A DNA stretch of 64,000 nucleotides from Acidovorax carolinensis (GCF_002157145.1 NZ_CP021361.1:992001-1056000), one strand, 5' to 3'; numbered from the stretch's first letter, positions 1 through 9,724 are shown. Numbers and translations are program-made. The notes: a model not told the origin generated them from the sequence alone.

Positions 1-137
1 CGGCAAGTGCAGGGGCGGGTGCACTGGGGCAGTACATCGGTGCACACGGTCACATGGTAATTCGCTGCCCGAATCGCTGCACGGCGCGTAACATGCGGGC
101 TTGGCCCTTCAACGGTGGAGGGCGCTGGAGACATGCA

Positions 138-1010
138 ATGAAATGGGAAGGCAACCGCGAATCGGACAATGTGGAAGACCGCCGCAGTGGAGGTGGCGGG
201 ATGCCCGTGTTCGGGGGGCGCAGCATCGGCATAGGCACCATCGTGATCGCCTTGCTGGGTGGCTGGGCACTGGGCATCAACCCGCTGACCATCTTGAGTT
301 TGCTCAGCGGCGGCGGCGCGCCCACGGCACAGGTGCAGCAGGGACCCGCCCAGCGCCCACCCGCCGATGACACCATGGGACGCTTTGTATCGACGGTGCT
401 GGCTGACACCGAGGATGTCTGGCAGGCGGTGTTTCGCCAGGGCGGCGGCACCTACCAGCAGCCGCGTCTGGTGCTGTTCCGGGGCGCTACGCCCACGGCG
501 TGCGGCACGGGCCAGGCCGCCATGGGGCCCTTTTATTGCCCGGCCGACCAGAAGGTGTACATCGATCTCGGGTTTTATGAAACGCTCAAGAGCCGCCTGG
601 GGGCGCCGGGCGATTTTGCGCAGGCCTACGTCATTGCCCATGAGGTGGGCCACCATGTGCAGAATCAGCTGGGTATCAGCGCCAAGGTGGACCAGATGCG
701 CGGCCGCGTGAGCCAGGCCGAGTACAACGCCCTGTCGGTGCGGCTGGAGCTGCAGGCCGACTGTTTTGCCGGCGTGTGGGCGCACCACGCACAAAATGCG
801 CGCCAGATTCTGGAGCAGGGCGATGTCGAAGAGGCCATGAACGCCGCCGCCAAGATCGGCGACGATGCCCTGCAACGTTCCAGCGGGGGCGCCGTGGTGC
901 CAGAAAGCTTTACCCACGGCAGCAGCGCCCAGCGCCAGCGCTGGTTCAACAACGGGCTGCAAAACGGCAATGTCAAGGGCTGTGACACGTTTTCCAGCCG
1001 CAATCTCTGA
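138..1010 (+). CDS. YpfJ-type neutral zinc metallopeptidase
   Basis: The 290-residue product matches the YpfJ / putative neutral zinc metallopeptidase family. Its N-terminus ([16 protein letters not shown]) is the family signature, which is why I start at the ATG at 138 rather than at an upstream in-frame ATG; a GGAG lies seven bases before it. A Gly-rich stretch is followed by one hydrophobic segment (about residues 30-55), then a periplasmic domain with the zinc-binding motif HEVGHH at residues 168-173. A later ELQADCFAG segment supplies the usual third ligand region. Substrates of this family are unknown. The gene stands alone ahead of a helicase gene and the length is normal. Confidence 0.9.
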   Translation: MKWEGNRESDNVEDRRSGGGGMPVFGGRSIGIGTIVIALLGGWALGINPLTILSLLSGGGAPTAQVQQGPAQRPPADDTMGRFVSTVLADTEDVWQAVFRQGGGTYQQPRLVLFRGATPTACGTGQAAMGPFYCPADQKVYIDLGFYETLKSRLGAPGDFAQAYVIAHEVGHHVQNQLGISAKVDQMRGRVSQAEYNALSVRLELQADCFAGVWAHHAQNARQILEQGDVEEAMNAAAKIGDDALQRSSGGAVVPESFTHGSSAQRQRWFNNGLQNGNVKGCDTFSSRNL

Positions 1011-1085
1011 TTTTGGGGTGCCACGTGGGGGCGCCGCGGCGGCGCCCTGGGTGCCCGCGGTGCGAAAGCGAAACACCGCCAATAT

Positions 1086-1137
1086 GGCGCTGGCGCTTAT
1101 GGATAAAGCGCTAGCAGCTATATTAATAATAGCTATT
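1086..1137 (-). repeat. Dispersed palindromic repeat, copy 1
   Basis: This copy belongs to the ~47-bp family described under findings. The core AGCGCTT ... AAGCGCT pair is visible, with the AGCTATT-type arm on the right, so it is in reverse orientation. It lies in the gap between the peptidase and helicase genes. Confidence 0.7.
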
Positions 1138-1231
1138 GGCGGGGCGCAGCGTCGGTGTTGGGCGCCCGTCGTGCAGGGGCAACGCGCAAAATAGCGCCAC
1201 TTTTGCCACCGGTGCGACAATAGCGGGCTAA

Positions 1232-2725
1232 ATGACAAGTTCTTTTTCCAATCTATCGCTGGCCGAGCCGCTGGCGCGCGCCGTGGCCGAAATGGGCTAC
1301 GAGTCCATGACGCCCATCCAGGAGCAGGCCATTCCGGTGGTGCTTACCGGGCAAGACGTCATGGGCGCAGCCCAGACGGGCACCGGCAAGACAGCGGCGT
1401 TCTCGCTGCCTCTGCTGCAACGCCTGCTCAAGCACGAGAGCAGTTCCACCTCGCCCGCACGCCACCCGGTGCGCGCCTTGGTGCTGCTGCCCACGCGCGA
1501 ACTGGCCGACCAAGTGGCACAGCAGATTGCGCTGTATGCCAAATACACCAAGCTGCGCAGCACCGTGGTGTTTGGAGGCATGGACATGAAGCCCCAGACC
1601 ATCGAGCTGAAAAAGGGCGTCGAAGTGCTGGTGGCCACGCCGGGACGCCTGCTCGACCATATCGAGGCCAAGAACGCGGTGCTCAACCAGGTCGAATACG
1701 TGGTGCTCGACGAGGCCGACCGCATGCTGGACATCGGCTTTCTGCCCGACCTGCAGCGCATTCTTTCGTACCTGCCCAAGCAGCGCACCACGCTCTTGTT
1801 CAGCGCCACGTTCTCGCCCGAGATCAAGCGCCTGGCCGGCAGCTACCTGCAAAACCCGGTCACCATCGAGGTGGCCCGCCCGAACGAAACAGCCTCCACG
1901 GTCGAGCAGCGCTTTTACAGCGCCAACGACGATGACAAGCGCCGTGCCATCCACCAGGTCCTCAAGACCCGCGGCATCAAGCAGGCGTTCATCTTTGTAA
2001 ACAGCAAGCTCGGTTGCGCGCGCCTGGCCCGCAGCCTGGAGCGAGAAGGCCTCAAGACCACCGCGCTGCATGGTGACAAGAGCCAGGACGAGCGGCTCAA
2101 AGCCCTGGACGCTTTCAAGCAAGGCGAGGTCGATCTGCTGGTGTGCACCGATGTGGCGGCCCGTGGACTCGACATCAAGGACGTGCCGGCCGTGTTCAAC
2201 TTCGACGTTCCGTTCAACGCCGAAGACTACGTGCACCGCATTGGCCGCACCGGCCGCGCCGGCGCCTCGGGCCTCGCCGTCACCCTGGTGTCGGGCAGCG
2301 ATGCCCGTCTGGTGGCCGACATCGAGAAGCTGCTCAAGACCAAGCTCGATATCGAGGCCCTTGAATACGACGAAGACAAGCCCCGTGGTCGCATCAACGA
2401 CGGCCGCCGCGCCTGGCGCGAAGCGGGTGAAACGGGCGACCCGCGCGATGCGATTCCCCCGCCGACGCTTCGCGAGCGCAGTGAGCGCCGGGAACACAGG
2501 GAACACCGGGAACCGCGTGAAAACTACCGGGGCTTTCGTCCTGCGGTGGCCTCGCGCGATCCGTTCTTCGAAAAGCCGTATGAAGCGAGCAGCGTCGAAA
2601 CCGCTCCCGCCTGGGAGGCCGCAGCCAAGTCGCCCGCGCGCAGCAGCGTGTCAGCCAACATCAAGCCCAAGCGCAAGGTGGCAGCCCTGTTCAAGGCCGT
2701 GCAGCCGGAAACCTCGGACCAGTGA
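1232..2725 (+). CDS. DEAD-box ATP-dependent RNA helicase (RhlE-like)
   Basis: The 497-residue protein has the full set of DEAD-box motifs. Q-motif residues sit near the start (YESMTPIQEQAIP), followed by motif I (AQTGTGKT), PTRELADQ, TPGRLLDH, DEAD at residues 160-163, SAT, and motif VI (HRIGRTGRAG). A basic, Arg/Glu-rich low-complexity tail follows from about residue 390, as in RhlE helicases that act in ribosome assembly and RNA turnover. No good Shine-Dalgarno precedes the ATG; a GACAAT hexamer sits only ten bases upstream, so the leader may be very short. It is convergent with the nos genes. The exact paralogue (RhlE or another) is not certain. Confidence 0.93.
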   Translation: MTSSFSNLSLAEPLARAVAEMGYESMTPIQEQAIPVVLTGQDVMGAAQTGTGKTAAFSLPLLQRLLKHESSSTSPARHPVRALVLLPTRELADQVAQQIALYAKYTKLRSTVVFGGMDMKPQTIELKKGVEVLVATPGRLLDHIEAKNAVLNQVEYVVLDEADRMLDIGFLPDLQRILSYLPKQRTTLLFSATFSPEIKRLAGSYLQNPVTIEVARPNETASTVEQRFYSANDDDKRRAIHQVLKTRGIKQAFIFVNSKLGCARLARSLEREGLKTTALHGDKSQDERLKALDAFKQGEVDLLVCTDVAARGLDIKDVPAVFNFDVPFNAEDYVHRIGRTGRAGASGLAVTLVSGSDARLVADIEKLLKTKLDIEALEYDEDKPRGRINDGRRAWREAGETGDPRDAIPPPTLRERSERREHREHREPRENYRGFRPAVASRDPFFEKPYEASSVETAPAWEAAAKSPARSSVSANIKPKRKVAALFKAVQPETSDQ

Positions 2726-2796
2726 TTCGCTGACAGAGCGGCGGCGGTGCAGGCCTGGATGGCACCGCCAAGCCGGTCTTTTCTTTATGAACCACA

Positions 2797-2842
2797 ATGG
2801 CTGCTAGCCCTTATGCAGCAAGCGCAAGCTGCTATCAAAAGA
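2797..2842 (-). repeat. Dispersed palindromic repeat, copy 2
   Basis: The sequence AAGCGCAAGCTGCTATCAAA and its partly complementary left arm form a stem. It sits between the convergent helicase and NosL-like genes, where it could serve as a transcription end for both. Confidence 0.75.
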
Positions 2843-3497
2843 TACTGTTCTGCGTGGATGGGTGCGTGCGGTGCGCTGCACTTCGCCCGGGCGCAAGCCG
2901 CTCCAGCAGGGTGGCATCGACACCGTCGAACGCGATCACGCGCCCGCCCCGCCGCCCGCTATAGCGCTGCGCTGCTCCGGCCGAGGCGAATGCGGGCAGG
3001 TTGCCTGCACGCATCGGCCCGCGCGCGGACGAGCCTTCCACATACATTGCTGTCTGGGCCGCAATCCATTCGCTCGTTTCGGTGTCGGTGACATAGCGGG
3101 CCACCAGCTCCTGCGCCGTGCGCCCGGCGCTGTACTGCCCCACGTTGGCCAGATACTGGAACAGGCTCAGCGGGGAGTCAAAAAAATGCGCATCGCCGTT
3201 GGCGAAGATGGCCTGGGCCGCCCATTCGGGTGACTGTGCCGGGTACATGCCGCACACCGGGCAGCGTGCATCCACCGGGATGGCCCGTGGCGCTTCCAGG
3301 CGCTGACCAGCAGCGGGGTCGAAAGGTGTGGGGAGCGCCACCACGCACACATCCTCGGGCAGGACTCGCCCGGCCGCACCATGGCCTGCGTCCGATGAAT
3401 GGAACTTCCACGTTGCTGCGCCCGCCAGCGCGCCCACCCCTGCCAGCCCGGCGAACAGCGCCTGACGTCGGGTGTGTGGCGTTTGCAGCAGGCGCAT
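2835..3497 (-). CDS. Second NosL-like protein, possible Tat-exported
   Basis: The 220-residue product has an N-terminal twin-arginine-like signal (TRRQALFAG followed by a hydrophobic run) and a NosL-type domain with CPVCGM as the likely metal site. The conserved Phe-Phe-Asp-Ser and MYVEGS-type segments match the NosL family. It starts five bases after nosL stops; an in-frame ATG at 3527 would overlap nosL by 26 bases and is the alternative. It is last in the nos operon. NosL binds Cu(I) for assembly of the NosZ copper centres; this paralogue has the CxxCGM form, whereas the upstream NosL has CELDGM. A copper-delivery role is inferred. Confidence 0.8.
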   Translation of the reverse strand: MRLLQTPHTRRQALFAGLAGVGALAGAATWKFHSSDAGHGAAGRVLPEDVCVVALPTPFDPAAGQRLEAPRAIPVDARCPVCGMYPAQSPEWAAQAIFANGDAHFFDSPLSLFQYLANVGQYSAGRTAQELVARYVTDTETSEWIAAQTAMYVEGSSARGPMRAGNLPAFASAGAAQRYSGRRGGRVIAFDGVDATLLERLAPGRSAAHRTHPSTQNSIF

Positions 3498-3501
3498 GGG
3501 C

Positions 3502-4095
3502 TTACATGCGGGTGTCGTGCAGGGCACCGCCGCTCAGGTCCACCATGTCGGCCGTGATCTCGGCAAAGCGCAGCACCTTGCCGCCGTATTCGGCGGCGAA
3601 CTTCTTTGCGTCGGTCTCCTGCGCAAAACTGCCGATGGTGGGGCCCATGGAGCCGTGGCGCTTGCCGCCCACCACATACACGGCGGTCTTGGCGTCAATC
3701 CAGTGGCCGCGCGGCGCGTTCCAGTCGGCCTGGCCCATGTCCTGCACATACACGGCCCGCACGGTACGCACCTGTTCGCCCGCCAGCAGCGTGCTGAACA
3801 ACTCGACCGTGTCGCAGAAAAACGAGGGCTGGCTTTGCCCGGCGAAGTGCACTTGCGCCTTGGGACCGGGGTAGTCGGCCAGCAGCATGCCGTCGAGCTC
3901 GCAGCTGGTGGAGCGGTCGATTTCCACCGGGGCCAGCGCCTGCGCGGTGCTGGAAGGGTCCGAGCAGCCAGACAGCGCAGTAAGTCCCAGCGCGCCCAGC
4001 GATGCCAGGGCGGCCCGGCCCAGCAACCGGCGACGCACGCCGTTGATGGCGCCGGCATCGGCGTGGCGACGGCAGGTACACAGGTATGAGGTCAT
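3502..4095 (-). CDS. nosL: NosL, copper chaperone lipoprotein for nitrous oxide reductase
   Basis: The 197-residue protein has a long N-terminal leader with an Arg-rich stretch, a hydrophobic segment and a lipobox ending in Cys44 (LSGC), so it is a predicted outer-periplasmic lipoprotein. The mature part carries CELDGM and DYPGPKAQVHF, the recognised NosL signature. NosL supplies Cu(I) to apo-NosZ. Its ATG overlaps the nosY stop in an ATGA arrangement, indicating translational coupling. The order nosDFYL is the usual one. Length is normal. Confidence 0.93.
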   Translation of the reverse strand: MTSYLCTCRRHADAGAINGVRRRLLGRAALASLGALGLTALSGCSDPSSTAQALAPVEIDRSTSCELDGMLLADYPGPKAQVHFAGQSQPSFFCDTVELFSTLLAGEQVRTVRAVYVQDMGQADWNAPRGHWIDAKTAVYVVGGKRHGSMGPTIGSFAQETDAKKFAAEYGGKVLRFAEITADMVDLSGGALHDTRM

Positions 4096-4907
4096 GGTTT
4101 GAATCTCCAGCTTGCCAGGCCCAGTGGCACCACGATCCAGCCGACCATCACGGCGCCCATCAGCCAGGGCTTGGCCAAGGGGGCGGGGACGATGGTGGTG
4201 AGGCCGTACAGGGTGCGCACGTCTTCCAGCGAAAACACGTTGAGGATACGGAACACGTCCGCGGGGTTGAGCAGCAGCAGATAAGCCATGGTGGCACCGC
4301 CATAGGTGCCACCGGTGGCTACCAGGGCGCCCAGCAGCAGCAGGTCAAACACCAGCACAAAGAAGAACCAGGCGGCAATCGCCAGGCCCGAAGCGCGCGT
4401 GCGCTCGCGCGCCAGCACCGACAGCAGCACGGCCATGCTCAAGAATGCCAGGCCCAGCAGCACCGAGCTGAGCATGAAGCCGCCATAGTGGAACAAGCCT
4501 GCCCAGCTGAACTGCCGGTACAACAGCACGGCGACGAGCCCGAAGCCGGCCAGCGTAGACAGAGTGAGCGCCGCGGCCAGGCCGAGGTATTTGCCGAGCA
4601 GCAGCTCCAGCCGCGTGATGGGCAGCGACAGCAGCAGGTCGAGCGAGCCGCGCTCGCGCTCGCCCACGATGGCGTCAAAGCCCAGCAGCAGTGCGATCAG
4701 CGGGATCAGGTAGATCACCAGGCTGACCAGGCTGGCAATGGTGAACTCGATGGAGCGAAAGCCCACGGTGCCCTGCTGTGCGCCACCGAAGTAGGCGATG
4801 GCCAACGAGAACACGGTGAACACGAGTGCTACGGCCAGCACCCAGCGGTTGCGCATGCGGTCGCGAAACTCTTTGCCTGCGATGGTGAGGATTTGTCGGA
4901 ATTCCAT
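4092..4907 (-). CDS. nosY: NosY, ABC transporter permease for NosZ maturation
   Basis: The 271-residue protein has about six hydrophobic segments and the ABC-2 permease layout, starting MEFRQILTIAGKEFRDRMRN. It forms the membrane part of the NosFY transporter that works with NosD in building the Cu(Z) centre of nitrous oxide reductase. It begins two bases after the nosF stop and overlaps nosL by four bases, so the three are one transcription unit. Confidence 0.94.
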   Translation of the reverse strand: MEFRQILTIAGKEFRDRMRNRWVLAVALVFTVFSLAIAYFGGAQQGTVGFRSIEFTIASLVSLVIYLIPLIALLLGFDAIVGERERGSLDLLLSLPITRLELLLGKYLGLAAALTLSTLAGFGLVAVLLYRQFSWAGLFHYGGFMLSSVLLGLAFLSMAVLLSVLARERTRASGLAIAAWFFFVLVFDLLLLGALVATGGTYGGATMAYLLLLNPADVFRILNVFSLEDVRTLYGLTTIVPAPLAKPWLMGAVMVGWIVVPLGLASWRFKP

Positions 4908-4909
4908 GG

Positions 4910-5854
4910 CTAGCCCTTGCGCAGGTCGAAGTACACGTCTTCCAGGGACGGCTCCTGGATCTGCAGGTCCTGCAGCGCTGCGCCCAGCGGCGCCAGCGCA
5001 CCCAGCACGGCCATCTTGCTGCCGCGTGGGCAGTTCACGTGCAGGCCCTCCGGCGTTTCCGCCTGGGTGATGCCGGGCACTGCAGCCAGCGCCCGCAGGG
5101 CCGCAGGCCGGTCCGCCGCAGCCAGCGTGAGATTGATGGTCAGCGGCATGTTCGCCTGTTCACGCAGCGCTTGCACGCTGCCCAGTGCCTGCAGTTTGCC
5201 GGCAGCGAGGATGGCGAGGCGATCCACGCGTTCCTGCAGCTCGGCCAGGATATGCGAGGTGATGACGATGGTCACGCCACCCGCTTGCAACTCGCGCAGC
5301 GTGGCGTAGAAGTCGCGGATGGCTTGCGGGTCCAGGCCGTTGGTGGGCTCGTCGAGCAGCAGCACCTGGGGCTCGCCCAGCAGGGCCTGCGCAAACCCCA
5401 GTCGCTGGCGCATGCCCTTGGAATACTCGCGCACGGCGCGGTTGCCCGCGTCGGCCAGGCCCACCCGTTCCAGCAGCGTGGGGCATTGTTTCAGGGGCGC
5501 ACCCTTGAGGCGGGCAAAAAAGCGCAGTGTCTCCAGCCCGTTCAGATTGTCGTAGAGCACCACGTTCTCGGGCAGGTAGCCCACGTGGCGACGGGCGGCG
5601 CGAAAGTCGTGGCCCTGCACCGAGGCGCCGCCCACGCGGATGTCGCCGGCCGTGGCGGAGACCAGGCCCAGGATCAACTTGAAGAGCGTGCTCTTGCCCG
5701 CACCGTTGTGGCCGATGAGGCCACAGATTTCACCGCGCTCCACGCGCAGGTCAATGCCGTCCACGGCGTGCAGCGCGCCGTAGTGCTTGTGTGCGCCCCG
5801 CACTTCGATCGCGGGTGGATCGGAGAGATCAGGGTTTTGAGGGTTGCGTGTCAC
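4910..5854 (-). CDS. nosF: NosF, ABC transporter ATPase for NosZ maturation
   Basis: The 314-residue ATPase has Walker A GHNGAGKST (residues 48-56), the ABC signature YSKGMRQRL and Walker B VLLLDEPTNG, followed by a His switch in ITSHILAEL. It powers NosY; together with NosD this system is required for the active copper sulfide cluster of NosZ. The start overlaps the end of nosD by 26 bases. A later start cannot be excluded, but the first conserved segment (IEVRGAHKHYG) begins only at residue 16. Confidence 0.94.
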   Translation of the reverse strand: MTRNPQNPDLSDPPAIEVRGAHKHYGALHAVDGIDLRVERGEICGLIGHNGAGKSTLFKLILGLVSATAGDIRVGGASVQGHDFRAARRHVGYLPENVVLYDNLNGLETLRFFARLKGAPLKQCPTLLERVGLADAGNRAVREYSKGMRQRLGFAQALLGEPQVLLLDEPTNGLDPQAIRDFYATLRELQAGGVTIVITSHILAELQERVDRLAILAAGKLQALGSVQALREQANMPLTINLTLAAADRPAALRALAAVPGITQAETPEGLHVNCPRGSKMAVLGALAPLGAALQDLQIQEPSLEDVYFDLRKG

Positions 5855-7100
5855 GCCAGTGGCTCCGTTGGGGGTTGCTCGGTTGCATGCGGGGTTTGGG
5901 GTCCACCACGGTAGGGACGCGCAGCACGGGAAATTGCTGGCCCACCAGGCGCAGTGCCTGCACCGCAGGGCTTGCCAGCAGCAGCTTGATGGTGGGGTGC
6001 CGCCAGGTGAGGCGGTCTACCATGTCGTTGGCTTCGTAAGGCACGTCGCCCACGCCATTGCCGTCGCGGTCCCAGCCCAGGTAGTTGCTCCAGTAGTTGC
6101 CGCTCTGGGTGCCCCAGCGTTCGTCGCGGGCCCCCACGTAGCGCACCTGCTCGCGGTTGCCGACAAAGTCGTTGCCCTCCACCTCGTTGCGGGTGGAGCC
6201 TGCCGACAGGTGCACGCCCACCGAGTTGCCGGTGACCAGGTTGTTGCGCAGCTTGACGTATTCGACGTCGTAGATGAAGAAGCCGCGCCCGTTGTCTGCC
6301 ACGACATTGTTCTCGATCACCGAATCCTGCATGGTGCGCAGCATGATGCCGTGGTCCGAGTTGCCCCAGGCGCGGTTGTTGCGCACCACCTGGTCGCGCA
6401 CCTCCATGAGCGCCAGGCCACCCCGGTTGAGGTAGGTGTCATTGTCTTCCCACAGGTTGTAGTAGGAATTCATGTAGTGCGTGCCGTAGCGGCTGTGGTG
6501 CAGTCGGTTGCCACGAAATACCGCGTGGTGCGACACATCGACATACAGGGCGTCGCGCACGAAGCTGATGTGGTTGCCTTCGATGCGTGCGCCCTTGGTG
6601 TTGTACAGCTGCACGCCATTGCCGCGCTGCGACGAATTGACGTCGCGCAGCCCCGTGATGATGTTGGAAAGCACCTGCACGTCGTTGGCCTTCTCGATCC
6701 ACAGGCCGAACAGGTTGTAGGTGAGGTCGTTGTGGCGCACCACGGCCCGGTGCGCGCCAGGGTAGAGGTAGATGCCGGCGTTCTGGTCCTTGAGACTGGT
6801 GCCCGAATCGCGCACGATCAGCCCCTCGATGACGACATCGGGCGCCGTGACGCGGATGGTGTCGCCGGTCTGCCCGCCGCTGAGCGTGGGGCGGTCCACG
6901 CCGCGCAAGGTGAGGGCCTTGTCGATGCGCAGGTTCACGCGGTAGAAACCGCGTTGCACTTCCACCACATCGCCGGGCGCGGCCGCAATGATGGCGGCCT
7001 GAAGATCCTGCCCTGGGCGAACTTGCACCGTAGCCGCCCACAATGGGTTGCCCAGCAAGGCGAGGGCTGCGGTCACTGCGAACGCCAGGTGGCCTCTCAC
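5829..7100 (-). CDS. nosD: NosD, periplasmic beta-helix copper maturation protein
   Basis: I start at the GTG at 7100 because it overlaps the nosR stop as GTGA and gives an immediate signal peptide (MRGHLAFAVTAALALLGN, cleavage near AWAA-type residues). A far longer in-frame extension lies inside nosR and is not credible. The 423-residue product has repeated N-x-x-x-x-N-x-G-I rungs typical of CASH right-handed beta-helix proteins, ending in a conserved NYWSNYLGWDRDGNG-type segment. NosD is needed for Cu(Z) assembly in NosZ and works with NosFY. Confidence 0.92.
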   Translation of the reverse strand: MRGHLAFAVTAALALLGNPLWAATVQVRPGQDLQAAIIAAAPGDVVEVQRGFYRVNLRIDKALTLRGVDRPTLSGGQTGDTIRVTAPDVVIEGLIVRDSGTSLKDQNAGIYLYPGAHRAVVRHNDLTYNLFGLWIEKANDVQVLSNIITGLRDVNSSQRGNGVQLYNTKGARIEGNHISFVRDALYVDVSHHAVFRGNRLHHSRYGTHYMNSYYNLWEDNDTYLNRGGLALMEVRDQVVRNNRAWGNSDHGIMLRTMQDSVIENNVVADNGRGFFIYDVEYVKLRNNLVTGNSVGVHLSAGSTRNEVEGNDFVGNREQVRYVGARDERWGTQSGNYWSNYLGWDRDGNGVGDVPYEANDMVDRLTWRHPTIKLLLASPAVQALRLVGQQFPVLRVPTVVDPKPRMQPSNPQRSHWRDTQPSKP

Positions 7101-9724
7101 AGCACCATCCAGCCCATGGCCTTGAGTGCAAGGAACAGCGCGGCGCCAATCAGCAGGTTCTTGAAGCCCACATAGCTCATCATGTCCATCACGCCCGCCA
7201 CGCGGAACCGGTCGCGCCACCAGGGGCCGTCTTTCACATAGCGTTTGCCCGACAGGCGGATCAGCACCTCGTACACGCTCCAGCCAAACCACCAGCCGAT
7301 GATGGCGCCCGACGACAACGTGCCCATGGCGGTCATGACCCAGGCCACACTCGCGGCCACGGCCAGCGAAAAGCCTGCGATCTGCAGCGCCTTGCGTGAA
7401 GCCCAGCCCTCGCGGCTCCAGGGCCACAGGTGGTCTACCAGCTCCAGCCACAGCCAGCGCAGGCCGTGCGCGCCAGCCTTGTGGATGGGGTGTGCAGGCG
7501 CCGTGGGCATGCGCGGATCGGGGCCTTGTGCTGCCTTGGCGCTGATCTGCTCGGTGAAGCTGGCGGCCGGGTGGATCGGGATGAAATAGCCGTTGTCGCC
7601 AATCGGCGTGATCTCGAGGCCGTCTTTCTCGCGGCGCTTGCGCTCCTTGGCCAGGGGTGGGCAGCCCTTGGTGTCGGTGTAAAGGATCATGCAGTCAAGG
7701 CAGTGCAGGCATTCGCGGTGGTCGATGCGCCCGTCGGCATCAATGGCCTGTGCGCCGCAGCCCACCGCACAGGCCTTGCAGCTGTTGCAGTCCTGCTTGC
7801 GCTTCAAGCCAAACCAGCGGAACGTGCTGGGCATGGCCAGCGATGCGCCCAGCGGGCACAGGTATTTGCAGTAGGGCCGCTCGATGAAGATCGACAGGCC
7901 CAGGATCGCTGCCACAAACAGGCCGAAGGGCCAGGCGCGGTTCTGGATGCCGACCAGGAACGTGGTCTTGAACGGCTCGACTTCCGAAAGCTTCTCGGCC
8001 AGCCCCATCGAGAACATCGACACGGTGATGAGCCCGAAGAAGATGGCGTACTTGAGCCACTTCAGGCGGTCGTGCCATTTTTGCGGCAGCTGCGTCTGAA
8101 ACCGCTTGAACCCCACCACGCGCGCCACCTTGTAGATGGCTTCGGAGAGCGAGCCAAACGGACACATCCAGCCGCAAAACAGCCCACGACCGAACAGGAA
8201 CACGGTGGCGATGATGAAGATCCAGAACAGGAAGATGAACGGGTCGGACAGGAACAGCGACCAGGTCCACTGGAACAACAATGCGTGAAACCAGGTCAGC
8301 ACCTGCGTAATGGAAGGCTGCGCCATGGCGCCAAAGCCGACAAAGCCGATGCTCAGCGCCCAGGCCGTGTACTTGAAGGCGTTGACGGGCCATTTGTTCT
8401 TGTGGGTGGACAGGCGCGTGAGTTTCTCGCGATAGGCGTAGACCACCGTGACAGCGACCAGCAGCAGGGCAAAGAGTGCAATCTCGACGGCCCGCGATTT
8501 CCAGACGCGCACCCACGGGGCATCGGGCTCGTCGATCTTGGGGCGGCCGCCTTCCAGTGCGGTGGCGGGCAGCCAATAAGGTGTATCGAAGCTGGTGAAG
8601 CTGCGCGCGCCGGTCGCTCGGTCCACGCGGTTACCCAGAAAACTGAGCTTCCAGGGATAGGCGGCTGAAAACGCGGGTGAACGGATGATGAAGATCGCCG
8701 ATTCATTGAACGAAGGGGCGCCTGCCGCCTCGATGCCATACAGGTTCATGGCATCCAGATCGCGGAAGGTGAAAGCGTCGGCGCCCTGGCGCACCTGCAC
8801 GCGGTCATAGATGCCGCCGCGCACAAACCCTGAGCCCTTGAAGGATTCCTTGCCCGCCGTGCGGATCACGAAGAGCGCGTTTTCACCTTCCTTGAGCTGA
8901 AGGCGCAGATTGTTCCAGCTGTTTTCGCCCAGCACGCTTTTGCCTATGTCGGGGTGGTTCAGGTCGCCGAACCACAATTCGATGAATGGTTCGGGGCTGC
9001 GCTCGAGACCCACCTGTTCTGGCAGTACCCGCAGGCGTTTTACCAGGCCTTGATCTGCCAGTTCGGCCCAACTCAGACGTTTGGCGCCGACCGCAAAGCG
9101 GGCCGGCTCGCGCACGGTGGGGGCAAGAATGCCCACCTGGCGTGCCACCGCGGAGCCCGAGGCCATCATGACCTGGTTCTGAGCGATCACGGTGACCGTG
9201 GCGCCCGAGATGGCGTCCAGCCCCAGCACGTTCTCATCGGGGCGTGACTGACCCACCTCGATCTTGTCGGTCACCGACTTGCCAAGGTACTGGTCGTTGA
9301 ATTTGAGCAAGGCGGATTCGGGGATGCCCAGCAGCAGGATGGGCTCGGAGTGCTTGAGAACCTTGACACCGACAAATTTCCCGGTCTTGTCCATGCCGAT
9401 CAGGGTCACCACGGGCTTGCCTGAATACGCAGGCGTGTCGGTGATGTCGGTGGACAGCATCACATAGCCCAGCAGTTTTTTGTCTGCGGTGGCGTTGTCG
9501 TAAGCCTCTACGTAGGGCGGCTGGCCCTTGCGCTCGGAAAAATGCGTGGCGCCCGGAAAGACATCGGCGCAAGGCAGCAGCGCACACATGTCCTTGGCGC
9601 TTTGCAGGTCAGCGGGCAACTCGGCCTCGTAGGCGCCCGCCTGGGCCCTGGGCACAAAAAGCGCCAGTGCCAGAAAAAAAGCGACCCCGAGGATCGCGAG
9701 CCGTTGGCGAAGCAAAATCATCAC
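7097..9724 (-). CDS. nosR: NosR, flavo-iron-sulfur membrane protein for N2O respiration
   Basis: The 875-residue protein has a signal peptide, a periplasmic FMN-binding domain with the flavinylation motif DAISGAT (acceptor Thr176), several membrane helices from about residue 415, CxxxCP motifs in the membrane part, and two ferredoxin-like clusters (CNSCKACAVGC and CLHCLDCM). NosR passes electrons to NosZ and supports its expression. The modification enzyme is probably the divergent ApbE/NosX product. An AAGGGAAA ribosome site precedes the start. Here nosR follows nosZ instead of preceding it. Confidence 0.95.
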   Translation of the reverse strand: MMILLRQRLAILGVAFFLALALFVPRAQAGAYEAELPADLQSAKDMCALLPCADVFPGATHFSERKGQPPYVEAYDNATADKKLLGYVMLSTDITDTPAYSGKPVVTLIGMDKTGKFVGVKVLKHSEPILLLGIPESALLKFNDQYLGKSVTDKIEVGQSRPDENVLGLDAISGATVTVIAQNQVMMASGSAVARQVGILAPTVREPARFAVGAKRLSWAELADQGLVKRLRVLPEQVGLERSPEPFIELWFGDLNHPDIGKSVLGENSWNNLRLQLKEGENALFVIRTAGKESFKGSGFVRGGIYDRVQVRQGADAFTFRDLDAMNLYGIEAAGAPSFNESAIFIIRSPAFSAAYPWKLSFLGNRVDRATGARSFTSFDTPYWLPATALEGGRPKIDEPDAPWVRVWKSRAVEIALFALLLVAVTVVYAYREKLTRLSTHKNKWPVNAFKYTAWALSIGFVGFGAMAQPSITQVLTWFHALLFQWTWSLFLSDPFIFLFWIFIIATVFLFGRGLFCGWMCPFGSLSEAIYKVARVVGFKRFQTQLPQKWHDRLKWLKYAIFFGLITVSMFSMGLAEKLSEVEPFKTTFLVGIQNRAWPFGLFVAAILGLSIFIERPYCKYLCPLGASLAMPSTFRWFGLKRKQDCNSCKACAVGCGAQAIDADGRIDHRECLHCLDCMILYTDTKGCPPLAKERKRREKDGLEITPIGDNGYFIPIHPAASFTEQISAKAAQGPDPRMPTAPAHPIHKAGAHGLRWLWLELVDHLWPWSREGWASRKALQIAGFSLAVAASVAWVMTAMGTLSSGAIIGWWFGWSVYEVLIRLSGKRYVKDGPWWRDRFRVAGVMDMMSYVGFKNLLIGAALFLALKAMGWMVL

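Noticed and set aside
7101..7451. N-terminal extension of nosD to 7451
   Set aside because: It lies inside nosR in another frame and precedes a clear signal peptide that begins at the GTG at 7100.
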